Positions 15,456-29,160 of a stretch of DNA of 64,000 bases are shown here, piece by piece; position 1 is the first letter of the stretch; each line of letters starts with the position of its first letter. Source of the stretch: Larimichthys crocea. Its lineage: Eukaryota > Chordata > Actinopteri > Sciaenidae. The stretch covers positions 21,090,017-21,154,016 of the forward strand of contig NC_040025.1 in assembly GCF_000972845.2 (NCBI RefSeq), in the 5' to 3' direction. A program made the position numbers and the translations under genes. The notes beneath the pieces were generated by a model, which saw nothing but the letters and a program-made list of their open reading frames with translations, was not told the origin of the DNA and did no database searches.

Positions 15456-18400
15456 CTGTATGGGAGTGTGTGAGTGATATGTGTTGTGTGTTGTGAGAGT
15501 GTGTGTAGAAAAGACCTCCGAGCTTGCATTGTGACAAAGGAGATCTTTTTAAACTTGAAAAATAGTAGGAAAAACAGAAAACATACACTGGAAGTCAATA
15601 GTCAATAGTATATATTTTTAATCTCTATTCTCTAGAACATGTGAGACTGTTAAATGGGCATGAAGTCTGTCATTGGATTTCTGGGGTATAAACTAATGTT
15701 TGTGGGCGTGGGGGTGGGAGGTATCTCAAGGGGGGAAATATTGAGACAATGGTCAGATGCCACATATATTCTATTTAAAAGATTATGCCTTGTAAAGTAA
15801 CCCTCAATTGTTTCTGGTTATATGACTGAGGTTTAATGTGCTGTTGACTTGAGACATTGAAGACGTGTGGGCGTTGACTTCTTTCTGGTAAATAGCCTGT
15901 TGGTTGTGTCAGTTCCAAGCCCCAACCCCCCCAAAGCCCCCCAGCCCCCACCTCATCCCCTTTTCATTACACTCCTTAAGCCACCATGGTCCATGATGTT
16001 GTAGTGCACCCTTACCAGATCAGTGGTTCCCTGTCAGTCTCAGGTGGAGTGGCAGGAAGTCTCACGCTGGGCCACAAATCAAGTGATTACAGTTCTTTGA
16101 CAGTGTGTGAACTTGTTGATTGGTTTTAGACAGTATGAAAGTGTATATCCCAACACGGTTTCTGTCTACCTCAAATGGCTTCAGCTTGTGCACCCAGTTC
16201 GACATTGTGGTTTCAGACTAGCCCTAAAAAAACAACAACAACTAAGAAATACTCTTTATTACATTACTGTTCTCTAGTTTGTATTTTGGCTGAACAGAAA
16301 ACATCTCCTCTTACAATCAGCCGATTCAGTCACTTTTAAAGGTTAGCAGAGGTTATTTATTTTGTGACATAATCCCGGGCTTTGTCTTCTGAAGAATAAT
16401 ATTAATAATAATAATGATAATACTAATAATAATGCAAATACAAGGTTTTCTGCCTTGTGGCTGTTTATAGTGCCTGTATATACAAGGGGTGGATGGGCAC
16501 AAAAACAAGAACACTATTAAATTATACTGCAATTGAAGACAATAAGCCTTGTGACAAATATTACCATTGTGAAGCTAAAACTGTTAAATTTGGTGCTGGT
16601 TTATTCTGATTCATTTTTGGGGCAGTGTGCTGGATCACATTGTTCTGTAAGTTTCTGTTCTTCCCATCGAGAAGACAGAAACCACACATAATATGTTCAG
16701 TACAAGACCGTCACAGATGATTGACTCAAAAATGACTAAGGAGTTGAATCTACACCTCTATGACACAGATAATAACATTTTAGCTTTACAAAGGTTGTAT
16801 TTATCAAATTGGTATCGCTCTCTATATCACGTCATGTGTAAACTCTGCTAACGTAAATTTCCAGTGTCCCTTTGGTGATTAGGTTTTGACTCTCCATGCA
16901 AGAGCATAACTTAATGCAGTATATTGTAGTTGATAGTCACTAAGGGCTAATTTAAAATCACGTTTCATTTCTAAGAAAAAAAAAAGTGAATCTGGGTTAG
17001 TTTGACAGACCATTGAGGCAACCATGGCCTTTATGTTCTGTTAGGAATAACCTCTAAATGCCTTAAGCTCATTCAGCTATCTTATCGTGGAGTATTTCTA
17101 AGTTTTCAGTGTCATTTACATTGTTTTGTGTTTTACTAGCTTGTAGGTTAAACATTAATATGGTTTTTCAAGGCCACATGAACTAAATAAATGGCTTGTT
17201 TTCTGACAGCTAAGGAAGGAATTCAGAGTAATTAAAAAAATACACACAAGTATGGATTAACCTTCTCACAGGGTGACTAAGATGGAGCATATTAAACCAT
17301 GCAGACTAACAGAATTATGCAGCAATTCAAACTTTGTAGACCAATACACATTATGTACTTACAGGGGTTAATGTCTGTAATAATGACCATGTTTTGCCTG
17401 GAAGTTAAATTTCATATTTTGTTTTGCACGTGTTTCATGTGAGTCATGTCTGACCTCACACTTGTGTTCATTCCTTCCCTTTGAAGCTGAGTTTTGTGTC
17501 TTTTTATCATGTTCAATAACAAAGAAGGGATGTTCTGATACCGTTTGGATGTAGCTTAAGGGTTCTTTGAGAGATCCTCTTGGGTTGACATCAGCTAACT
17601 TGGGTAGAACAAAAGTCTTGAGTGACCTTAGGGGAGGTGTGCAATTTTTGTTTTCATCTAATGAAGCTGTTAGTTTGAATATATATCATAGATATATTTC
17701 AGTTGCTCGATTCTCTGCATCACCAATCATACCAGCAACAAAGATGACTTTCTGAAGTATTGAGCCATGTTGCAAGAGTGATCATATTGCCAAATGAAGA
17801 ACAAATATCTTATTGGAGTAGGAAAAAAAATCCTGTTGCGTGCCCGAATGTACAGTAAATGTAACATAAATCTGTGGTTTTGCTCAAGTTTAGGCTTGTG
17901 TCTGTGGGTGTTGGCCTTTTTATGAAGCCTAGAAAGAGAATCATCAACATAGATACCTACTCGCACACCATGGGACGTGGATTTGACTCAGATGAGCGGA
18001 CTGATAACTTGTGTAGGTCACTACAAAGGGCTAAACAGTCTCGACGGCTGCTGCTAAAGTTTGTGGGCACTGTTTTAATCTTGTCACAGGTAAATATCTG
18101 ATGTGGAGCTTACTTAACACTCATCAGTGGGTATGAGTTACTGATGTTGGGGGGGAGGGGAACAAAAAGAGCTATTTTTATTTTGTGTCATGGAATACAT
18201 TGAGCCATTTGAACATGATTGGTTTAACCCACACCAGACACACTCAAGTCATTGTGGAAGTCAATACTCCCTTTACCTCTTTGTGTGGTTATCTTAATGA
18301 TGTTAACAGTGGTGGTGGTGTAGTTAGGCAGCCCCTTTACCATTCCCTATTCCCCTAACCCCTTCTTGGCATGCTCTGTACAAGGCCCAAACCCCCCATA

Positions 18401-18581
18401 CCTCTTCTCCCTCAAACCTACATGTACCCTCACCCACCGTCTCCCCTCTCTCTTCCCTCCTTCCACCTTGGCACTGAGGATCATTGCACAATGTCTATGT
18501 GAAGGGGTATGGACCTTACGATCAATATGTGGGCATACATGGGGGTGGAAAGGGAAAATAGCCAAAATTGTTAATTGGTGA

Positions 18582-18685
18582 ATATATATATCATATATAT
18601 ATATATAATATATAATATATATATATATAATATATATATATATATAGAATATATATCTAATATATCTATATATAATTATCTCTAT
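18582..18685. repeat. AT microsatellite
   Basis: About 100 bp of imperfect TA repeats with small interruptions. Confidence 0.9.
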
Positions 18686-21584
18686 ATTGCAAACGAAATG
18701 AGATTTTCTAACCTACTTTAAAGAATAAAATTCTGAAAAAAAGTTTTCTGCTTTGAGTTGTTGAATGAGTGAAACATTTTTTTGAACTGTTTAATGCATT
18801 GTGTGTTGAGATTTCAACCCCTAAGTTTTTAACCTGTTGTTGTTATTAACCGTGTCAGTTTTATATTTAACTTAGCACATTCCCTCGTAATGCTTTTTTT
18901 TCAGCTAATGAGTTCCTAATAATAGCTTCCTTCTAACTCACTCACTCACATGCATATATGAGTTTCCAGTCTGCCCGGTTCAACATGGGTTGTCTTTTTC
19001 CTGTATGACCAGCAGATGGCGATAAAAGGCCATAAACGGAGAACCTGAGGCAGCATAAAATACACCAAAACCACAGAAAAAATACTTGCACTTAATTTAA
19101 CAGTAGAGTTAGATCTGATTTGTGAGCTGGATTTACATTAGTATCATATCAATAATGCATTGTTTTTTGTTTTGTTTTTTATGAGCAGCTGTGTTTTTCC
19201 CTTTCCTGAGGCTAACATGACCATTTATATAAAGGCAACCAAAGAGTAAAAAGTCAAACTAACTGTTTTTTGACACTGGTTGTTGCATGACACACCATAA
19301 TAAAAACATTTAGCGTCAAAGCAAAGCCTCTGTATGCTTAAAAAGGCAAGAAGTCAGTGTCCAGGTGATAGAAATGCAAATGTAATGCAGTATTTAGAAC
19401 ACAAATAACCTTGTCCTATGACCTGTGTAGACAGGTTGTGTGCTAAGATATTAACTAAGTATCTTTGGTTTAAATGTAGTACCACAAATTACTTAAACAA
19501 CAATTGTATAGAGAAGACCAAATCTGACGAGTTCAAGCAACAGAACAAGGAAATGATTGAATGAGTTAATTGGCACGAAGAATCTGTTTCCATATAAGCA
19601 AGATTTACACCGGCCAGCAGAATCCCCAAATTTAGAAATATGATTCCTCATTTGGACCCATAGAAGCTCAGGTGGAATTTCTTTATTAACGTCCCTATAT
19701 GACAAGCCTCATTTAGCTGTTACCTCAGATCCACATGGTATTTTTCATCTGCCACAAAAGGATCACATTGGAATGGACACCTGCTAAGGATAAACTAGCA
19801 GATGCTTGTCTTGGCTGACAGTACTTTAACAAATGAGAACTGGAGTCTGGCACAATCATTAGTCTAAATAAACTCCCCTATTGGGTATAATAACTGGATC
19901 AGTTTCTGGACCAGCGCCTGCTTCCAACACCCTAATGTTAGATATGAGAGCTGGAGCTGGAATTATCCACAAAAAGGGAACAGCAGAGACGAACATCAGA
20001 GGGACCTCTGCAGTGACCGAAATGCTGAGTATGAATGACAGTCGCTGCACCCGGCATCATCTTCTCCTCTGGGTCATGTCAGCACTACACTGACTAGCAT
20101 CCTTTACGAGCCCTGAGGGAGCCCAAGACACGCAGAGTAAAGAGCACCGTTCAGCAGGAGCGAAAGATAATGACTGCTGGCACACTGCTTAGCCTTTGAA
20201 TAAATTCAGCAGTAGCATAATGGCATCTTTGTGGTTTCATTGAAAACTGTCAGGAGAACCAGTTACAGTGTGAGTATTTGTGTGCATTTCCAAAAGTACA
20301 AAATGCATTAAGAAATGTATTTTACATGTCCCATATTCTCTAATTGATTAGATCAATGTTTCCCCTCTATCCTCCTCTATTTTATTTTCAGTTTCTCCAT
20401 TTATTCGTCCATTTCCATGGTGACATTACACCACACCTATTTGAAGAATAGCATCTTGAGATTCCAGCAGTGGCCGATCATTATTCGAGGGAGGCCAGCC
20501 CAGTTTTTAATGGGCTACATTTAGAATCAGAAAGCATGTCACTCCTAATCAGGGCAATTGCAGATACACCACACTGTATGGTAATGTATTTACTTATGTT
20601 CCACCCACGCATTACCTAACACTGTACACCTACACACCAGTGTAATTCATACACTGATGCATGCATACCTGCACATACACACATATATGCGTTTGTGACA
20701 CAAATGAATGAGGTGAGCAGATCTTGCAGAACCAATTATCATAGGGTGAAGACCTGTGGGTGTGTGTTCAGAGATCAGATTTAGACCTGTCTAAGACTAA
20801 ATCTGGTTAATTACATGTCAGAGGAGAATTGTGATGATTTCTCTCCTTATGTGTCACTTTAAGGACTTTCTTTCTCTTCTTTTCTCTTTCTCCTGCTCGT
20901 TTTGCTCTGCACATGATTTGTTATCTTGACAGCTGATTAACTCGTATGTTCGTTAAATGCATACTCAAAATTTCACTCTGAGTGATCAATTGCATTAAAT
21001 GTCACTCTTTAATGAAAAAAGGCACTTTATCTAATGCCCCCCATTAGAGTCAGAGTGTCTACAATAACTGAGTCGAAAAAAAAAAATCAAAAGAAAAGAC
21101 AGATCCCCAATTCAAAACACATCTAAAATCACAGATATACGATATTAATAGTTTTAGAACATTTGTAGGACATCATCTATCTGCAAAGTACTCAACATTT
21201 CTTTGTTCCTTGGACAGAAAATCTGAAACAGAAAGTGGATAAAGAGAAACAAGAGTTCCAGTGTTTGTTTACCATCACACCTACATGATGTGATATAACT
21301 TTGACATAATGGAGGAAGAAAAACAAATGGAAAGAAAAAGATTATGTTTGTTCCGGACATATTTATACACTCTGCCACTGTGAGTAGTCATGAAATAAAG
21401 AACAGTGCAGTGGCTATTGCGTCTGTGACCCTGAAAAGGAAATATTTATCAGTCTTTGTGACTCCTGATAAAAAATAACAAAAGAATCAAGTATTTTCTT
21501 GATATTGTTATACAAGCTCAGAAATGTGAATACAAATCAATATAAAGTTAACCTGTAGTGATTTTCTGTGCACTCATACTACGT

Positions 21585-21861
21585 GCAAAAAAAAAACGAT
21601 ACATATTTTTATGCCGGTGTGGGTATCTTTTATGTATATTGTACATATTTCATGTGCTTTTCTGTTATCAAATCTCTCATGCTTAACCATGCAAAATCCA
21701 CATTATGTCCTCAAAAAAAAAAAAAAAGCTATACATATTTTTATTCCAGTGTTTTTTTTTTTTAATTTAAGTATCTTTTATGTGTATCGTACAAATTTAA
21801 TGTGCTTTTCTGTTATCGAATCTCTCACGCTTAACCATGCAAAATCCAAATTATGTCCTCA
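21585..21861 (+). repeat. Two-copy tandem duplication, about 130-148 bp unit
   Basis: Copy 1 (about 21585-21713) and copy 2 (about 21714-21861) share an A-run, ATACATATTTTTAT, a GTATCTTTTATGT segment, TGTGCTTTTCTGTTATC, CTTAACCATGCAAAATCC and ATTATGTCCTCA. The offset is 132 bp at the left and 148 bp at the right because copy 2 has an extra T-rich insertion. Scattered substitutions show the duplication is not brand new. Confidence 0.9.
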
Positions 21862-22321
21862 AATGAATCCTCTATATTTTCACTTACTGCGATGACATTT
21901 CTCAGATAAACCCCCGTCTTTATCAGGAATGCTTCTTGTTCAGAATTTATTCATCTTTAATCTGGAATAAAGCATGTGTGTTGGCCCGAGTCCAAAGCTC
22001 GTCCTTCAGAAGCTTTGACTCTATGCTTTATGTACTCCTTGTGCTTATTCTATTCAATTTTTCCCATGTCACCATTTTTCTCTTTTCCCATGAGACATGC
22101 GTGTTGACGGCCTGTGGCAACTTGGACCGAATCCAAAGCTCTGCTAGTATAAATGGCTGCATTTTCTCACCTGTCTCTGGCTCACCAAGGGCAAGTGAGT
22201 CATCACTTCAAACAGCATTGATTCTTTCCTTCCTCTCCTTGCTCCCCGGTAGTCGGCTGACCTTGCTCTCAGTTGTGGGAATGTTTTCACTCCATCTAAA
22301 CTAGAACTAGAACATGCAATA

Positions 22322-22410
22322 ATACTTAAAGGTCCACTGGAATTTCTGGCATCTAGTGGTGAGATTGTAGATTGCAAACAACTGAATACCCGTCAAACCA
22401 TGTGCCCTTA
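22322..22410 (+). mobile_element. TIR-type MITE, left-hand fragment (copy 2)
   Basis: It begins TTAAAGGTCCACTGGAATTT and continues GGCATCTAGTGGTGAGATTG and CAACTGAATACCCG. These are words of the left end of the percomorph element whose right end is at 10.06-10.27 kb. The rest of the element is missing. Confidence 0.6.
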
Positions 22411-23194
22411 ATGGAGAAATACACATCACTAAATTTACTTTTGAATCTAGTACAATATCTAGCCATAATGCGGAAGTAAATACTGTTTTTCAAATAAGCT
22501 CACATAATGTTGTTGATGACAATCTTTGTCAGGTCCAGCCAAACATTTATAGGATCTTTGATCTGCTCTGCCATCTCCACCAAACCCATATCATGTGTCT
22601 TGAAAAGGCCACATTGTGACTGTGACAAAACACTCAACTAACAAAACAACACCTTTCCTCCTGTGTGTGGAATGAGAATGCCCCGCAATGTATCATCATT
22701 AAATTTCAGCATGTCAGTGTCACACTGCTATTTGCTACTTGGATTCATACTTAGACATGTGCAAATGCACACTCACCCATGGATATGGACAAATGAGAAA
22801 ATAGTCCTCCTAGGACTTGTTTGGCATATTTTCATGTCTGCCCTTTCTGTTTAATACAATACTCCCTAGACTGGAGTAAAACGAATTGAGCGATGTTGCC
22901 AGAAGAACATATTTTTTAAATCATCTAAAGAGAAGAGATTACATACTGTATGCATGTATTCATCAAATCAAAGGCATTTTATTGTCAGATAAAAAATTAT
23001 ATCCATTTGCTAGTTAGGAAAACAAAGTTTTTAACAAAGCAGTGTCTATTTATCACTATATTTAATAATAATAATAAATACCAAAACTTCACTTATCAAT
23101 CATCTTCAAAATATGTCATTGGCCTCTTTTAATTAGTTAGATCTAAAGGATTTAACTTTTTTAATTAATTTACCTCTATGTGTAATCATTTTTC

Positions 23195-23197
<3 letters not shown>

Positions 23198-23234
<37 letters not shown>
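23198..23234. repeat. Poly-A run of 37
   Basis: An uninterrupted run of A. It may be the tail of a retroposed sequence, but no recognisable body precedes it. Confidence 0.9.
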
Positions 23235-23236
<2 letters not shown>

Positions 23237-24873
23237 AAAGAAGCTTTCACTGAGATGCATTAAAGTCAATATTTACAAAGTATAATTCAAATTTGTGAGC
23301 AGTGTTTCCCACAGATGTGGTCTCTGTCTCGGTAAAAGAAAGTATAAATAAATTAAATAAATATGCGAATGAACACATTAATAAATCACATGTTAAAATT
23401 AACATTCTATCACTTGAAGGTAATCAAGTCAAAAGAAAATAGTAAGTATAATTATTAACACAAATATGCAAAACAGTATTTGAACAAACCAGAACATTTA
23501 TTTAAGACAACATTATTTATATGTCATGTAGAAAAACAAGCTGAGAAAACCAGCTGAAAGAGCTGAAGCGGGGCTTTCACACAGTATATCATTATATCTG
23601 TAGATATTTTTGACAGGCTAATAATCTTTGAAGGCCATTTTTCTGACTGAATTATTGCTATTTTTTAGACTTTCAGTTAAAAAGGCACAAAGGCAAGATG
23701 GAATAAAATAATTTTACATGTACATAATTAAAAGTGTGTGTTTTTTAAATTTTTTTGTATTTAACAATTTAAGACAAGAAATACTTGCATTAAACACATT
23801 ATTAAAAAAATGACACTGCAAATCTGTCATTTAATTTTCTTAACTTTTAACTCTGGAATAAGCAGCAGCTTATTTGCATTTTTTAAATTTGCCTTCAGCT
23901 TCTATATTAGCAGATAGCAAGATTTCTTTCTCTTTAGTTATGTGATCATTATCGTCTTGCAGATGAAACATGACCACACAGGGCGTGAGAATATAAAAAA
24001 CACGTTAAAACTGATGCTTATATAACGACCCCCCAAAAATAAGAAGGGTAGAACACAAAATAACACATTTTTATGCTGTAAAGACAGAGAAACATCAACA
24101 CATGCCAACACATACACAAAAACAAGCTCACGTGGTCTCGTTTAATCATTTTTACTGACATATTGATCTTCCTGTTCATTTGATAGGCCGTATGATCAGT
24201 CTATCAGCCTGTTCATTCGCTACAGCACCACACAGGGCTCTGGGAATCTCTAAGACACTGATCTACTGGAAGAGAGATGGCAACATACTTTAAACGCAGA
24301 GGAGAAAAAGACACCTGGTGACTGTATAACTAAACCTCTATCTGGTTGTGGTGAAGTGCCCATGCATGAGAATAAAAAGTATGTGCATAGTGTGGATGAC
24401 AGGAAGTTTTAGATCTCTATAAATCTTGTTCTCTTTACCCTCATCCTGAGCTCAGTGTAGAGAATTTATCTCCATGTATCATACATTATGAAGAAGTCAT
24501 GTGCTGTGCTATATGGGTGCCATGAAGAAAAATATCGGACCATAAACAATCACTGTGGCATTCACAAACACACAAACCCATTCATATAGACTTTCTCCTG
24601 ATTTCATGGAGTGGCACAGGCAAGAAAAGCGGCTTTGAATGTATGGACACTGTACTGATTATGATAACGGATAAAAAAAGAAGATATGAGAAATGTTTTG
24701 TAATTGCTTATATAAGACATGTGTTATGTAAGTGCTAAGGGAGAGCATACATGCTATATGCTAGCACTCCCCTCTGAGGACACATGAGAGTGGAAAGCCT
24801 TGCAGTGTTAAAAGATCTGTGTGTGTGAACACTGGAGTGAGTGTGTGTTAATGTGTGCCTGTACTCATGAGGG

Positions 24874-24876
<3 letters not shown>

Positions 24877-24918
<42 letters not shown>
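24877..24918. repeat. GT microsatellite
   Basis: A perfect GT run of about 42 bp. The minus-strand frame of His-Thr repeats over it is an artefact of the dinucleotide. Confidence 0.95.
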
Positions 24919-24919
<1 letters not shown>

Positions 24920-25427
24920 GTGGGTTTTTGGTTGTCTGATGCGTGAGGATCCAGGGGGAGACACTTGCTGATAAAATGAAGTGATGAGAAATGATGAGAT
25001 GGATAAAGTGCAGTGATGCAACAGACAGGAAAGGGAATTTGAGGAATATGCTAGAAAACAAGAATGAACCAGGAGACAGGATGAAAAATCAATGAAAGCA
25101 GGTCGGCAGAAGAGCTAAGAAGGGCTGAGTGATTCACAGACAGATGTGTGGACAGAGAGTGAGACAAGGAGTGACAGCAGACGAGGACCAGACAGGGAGA
25201 GAAGGAGACAGAGAAAGTGACTGAGAAAGGCAGAAAAGGGGGGATGAAGGAGAGAGAGAGGATTTGTAGCTGAGTCAAGGAGCACGAAAAAGATAAACCG
25301 CTGTGACATTGAGAGTGTTTCTGCACTGAACTGCTTCTATCGTGCTCTCTTCTGAGACAATAACCCTAATCTAACATAGTTTTAGGTAAACAAAATAGTT
25401 AAAGTTAAAAACAACTAAAGCAGCTAC

Positions 25428-25580
25428 AGGTCCGGTGTGTAGGATTTAAGTATGGCATGTTGAATCACCATCTTTCTACAGTAGCCCAGAATGAACAAAC
25501 TAAATAGTGGCCTTTTTTATATGTCTTGCAGCCACTATAGTTTCTCCTGAGGTGACTGTTAGATGCCACTCAATCCCACA
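25428..25580 (-). mobile_element. TIR-type MITE, reversed copy (copy 3)
   Basis: The plus strand opens with AGGTCCGGTGTGTAGGATTT, a terminal inverted repeat. It then reads the reverse complement of internal family text, including CTACAGTAGCCCAGAATG, and reaches GATGCCACTC, the complement of the GGCATC left-end word. The element is therefore in minus orientation and internally shortened. Confidence 0.65.
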
Positions 25581-27098
25581 GACTGGTCTTCCAAAGAAAA
25601 AAAAGATGTAAAAAATTGGCTCTTTTTTCTTATTCTATTTTTTTTTTCTTCTATTATTGCTTTTATGGACATAGATGCTGCTGGGCCTGGTCACATTGCC
25701 CGAATGCCCAGCTCCAGTTCTGGTACAATGCTGGCTCTGCTTTCCCACCTTCTATGTTCACACCTGTGGTACAAACACTAAAACTCCCCTGCTTCTTTAA
25801 GCTCACACTATAGCTCACAGCTATAGTTCGCTGCAGTTTTCTTTACTGTCCATCAAGAAACTTTGTCAATAACAGTGAGTTTTCTCCCTAAAATATGATC
25901 TAGTTTCACTAAAATAAGTGAAATAGTTGATGGTGTGTGAAGAACAGGCATATGGGAACAGGAATGACAGAGAGATCATTCATCTGATTACATGTCATGT
26001 CAAATTCTTTTTTTTATGGTAGAAAAATTACACAATTGGGACTCAAGTGGTCACAGTGGAGCAACATTTATTGATGGCAGTGTTGTCTTGTGACTGTCAA
26101 TGAGCAGCCATAGGTGCCGTGTGGTACAAACCTGTATGGCTTCACTGAAAAGTTAAAGAGATTAAGCATCGTTATTGGCCTGTCAGCACAGACACAGTCT
26201 CATGTGAGTGCTGGTCACGCTCTGCGAGAACACTGCAGGTGGATCTGGTTTCATGAGGGAATCATTCTGGACAAATAGCTTACAGGTGATTAGGAGAAGG
26301 GAGACCACGCAAGACCTTTCTTAATACAGAATATTAGAGCATAGCAGTTTATATACATGTATAGGGTCACATAAGCCTTTTTATAGCAGATTTTGACATG
26401 TCATAGTATCAGAAAAACTAATATGTTACTAATAACATTACAGATGGCTCTGTTCTAGTCGAGTGTCCCAATAAACCATGATAGTGAGTCAACATGCACA
26501 AAAAAGTTCTTCTAGAATTTGTATTACTATTTATTTTTCATTTACATGTATTAATTTTCATTCACATTTTGTAGCAAGATCTGTGACGTCAGTGCCACTT
26601 AAATCACTAAAAAGCTGAAGTAAGACCATTCTTATCTCCAAGGATATGCTCACATTCAGTCTTACTCACCAAAGGGCATTGTGTGTATCCTTGAAGTCTT
26701 ACAAATATGTTGACTGGATCCCTCATAAAACATTTGCAAGGCTAAGTTATTTGGATATTTGTGTATTCATGCAACATATACATAAATGTTTGCTGTCTCT
26801 TACAATAACAATATGTAAAAAGTGGCAGGAAAAGTGTATTGTGTCTGTGTGCATCCTAGTTCACACGCAATGTGGACTTAAAATATTGCTCCGTAGTGCT
26901 GCTAGTGCTTCAAAATATCTAATTTAGACAGTATTATGACCGTGACTGATGACGTCTTAGGAGTCCTTGAGAACACAAATAGACTTTGTTGAGAAAGGCT
27001 GATAAAAACCAGCCCCCTCTCACTTTGTGCTTGGACAATACAGCTGCTCTGTTCTGTGTGTGAACAAAGTTCACAAAGCATTACAACACTAACATGCA

Positions 27099-27210
27099 AT
27101 ATATATATATAAGATATATATATAATAATATATATATTATATATAATATAGATTATATATATATATATAAATTAGCATATAGATATATATATATATATAT
27201 ATACACACAC
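27099..27210. repeat. AT-rich simple repeat with short AC end
   Basis: About 110 bp of imperfect TA and TAA repeats grading into a short AC run. Confidence 0.9.
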
Positions 27211-28586
27211 ATGGCCAGCCATCAGCCATTAGAAATGATGAAAAAATGTTAATCATGCCATCATAATCCTTTATCCCCTTCACTGATCCCTATAAATTGG
27301 CTTTTTCTCCACAGCTTTCTCTTATCCATGCCCTTCTCTCTCCTCCACATGTAATCTACCAATGTTTCATGTCTCCAGTGTGGTTGAGGATCTAAGATGT
27401 GAACATTTGCATAGATGTGTCCAGCGAAAAGTAAGGGAACGTGAAGATAAGCTGTAGCTTGATGAGTGAGTAGAGAGATTAGGACCAGGAATTGTTCCAC
27501 TACGAGGCTGAACGTGTAGCACCCTCGGGTAGAAACTATTTACGGGAGATAAGCTGTAGGCTGTATGACAGCTGGAAGCCTTATCGGGTCACTATCACAT
27601 TATAATGAGAGGATAGTTTCTCCAGAGTGTAAAAAGACAGCCACATGGCATCTATGTGTTTTGGAGAAACATCCATCTGTCTACTTTTATCTTCATCTTT
27701 CGTCATTCCACTTTACCTAATTTGGTGTAGAGAGAAGTGTTTGATGTATTGTACAGCGCCTCAGGATATAGGAATGAGGATAAGTGAAGGATGTGGAGTT
27801 GAGGATATCACAGAACATGAATAGCCAATGGGATATAGACGTATGAGCTGCTTTCTTCTGGAGTACTTTGCTATTTGAATTACCTTTAAATTATCTTCAT
27901 ATGCTGCTGGTGGTGGCTTTGGAGCGCTTATTGGCTTGTAAGAGCAGGACTGCACACACACTTGCTCTTTTCTTTTCAGCTTTTTCTTTATTTAAACAGC
28001 TGAACGCTAAATCAAAGCTCCCAGGTTTCAGCTTACGTCTTTGAACAGGAAACTCAAATATGCTGGCTTCAGCTCTGACAGAAACAAGGATTCTGTGGCA
28101 TGTAAACACAGACTCCAGGTTTAAATATCAAATATGTCTGCATGAGTGTGTTGTTGACTTGATGCATGGCTGTCTACACCCTCTAAAAGCAAACAGTGGA
28201 GTCAGCAGACATGATTCCTCATCAGCTGACACTAAGAAAGGTTTGGTTCTTGCAGTAGCGGACTATTTGTTTTGGCAAGAGTAAAAAAGATAAAAAGAGT
28301 ATCAGCTTTGTGGTGATCCACACAATGTGGAGATGCATTTATTGAGAAACATTTACATCATGTGTACAGGAACATGGTAATTAACTAGTTTACTTTATTT
28401 TCCATGTACTGTAGACGTCACATCCCAAATATGATCAAAAACAGGAAGTGACTCATAACTGCGATACTAGGATGCGTGTGATTATTCTTAGTGAAAATAG
28501 GTAATTTAAGAATTCAGTAGTACTATGAGTCAACATGGCCATTGGGATTGTGGAGGGAAATTAGATGGGGAGTACAAGGGAGGGAC

Positions 28587-28588
<2 letters not shown>

Positions 28589-28621
<33 letters not shown>
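28589..28621. repeat. GA microsatellite
   Basis: A perfect AG run of 33 bp. Confidence 0.95.
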
Positions 28622-28626
<5 letters not shown>

Positions 28627-29128
28627 GGTGCTATCATAGAACGGATATGAAAGTATAGTAACATGCAAATTTGAGCAATGATGCAAGGTCAACGACGACC
28701 ACACACGCACACACACACAATTATGTAAAACTGATGCAGGATTAACTTGTATAAGAGCATCATTTGGCAGGATGCTTGTTGTCTTCTATGATATGCCTGT
28801 TCAATCACGCAAGAACTGTGATACATTAACATCTCATCTGCAGTCCCTGAGGATATACAAACAAAGCTTCGTATAGATGGCGTACATGTGAAGAAGATAA
28901 ATGTAGACTGGTAGATTACGTGTATAATGCTCATCTAGTATTTAATCTCTAATTACATGTAATCACATATGTTTTAAAATCGCATAAACACACTGAAACA
29001 ATAGGAAGACATGTCAACACATGTGCAAGCCTATTTTGCTCTGGACCACAAGTTTCAAACTGTGGGACATGGAGGAAATTTAGTCACACAACCTTTAGTC
29101 ACTGAGCTGCATCTCCTAGTCTAACAGA

Positions 29129-29160
29129 CGAAATGTCGAAACTGTCGAAATGTCGAAATA
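29129..29160. repeat. Short GTCGAAAT minisatellite
   Basis: Three to four nearly exact copies of an 8-bp unit, GTCGAAAT, with one unit bearing a C and an extra T. The CpG in each unit stands out in an AT-rich, CpG-poor setting. Confidence 0.8.

Larger units (their letters stand above)
14949..18730 (+). other. spata2 3' UTR and downstream flank
   Basis: No coding exon follows the stop. Some of this is 3' UTR, but the length is unclear. Candidate AATAAA hexamers occur near 17185 and at 18724-18729. AT-dinucleotide tracts lie near 15.42 and 18.59 kb. A small ATA/ATG-rich repeat occurs near 16.40 kb. Confidence 0.4.

Noticed and set aside
24735..25061. 108-aa minus-strand frame with His-Thr repeats
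   Set aside because: It spans the GT microsatellite; composition is that of the repeat and no family is recognisable.
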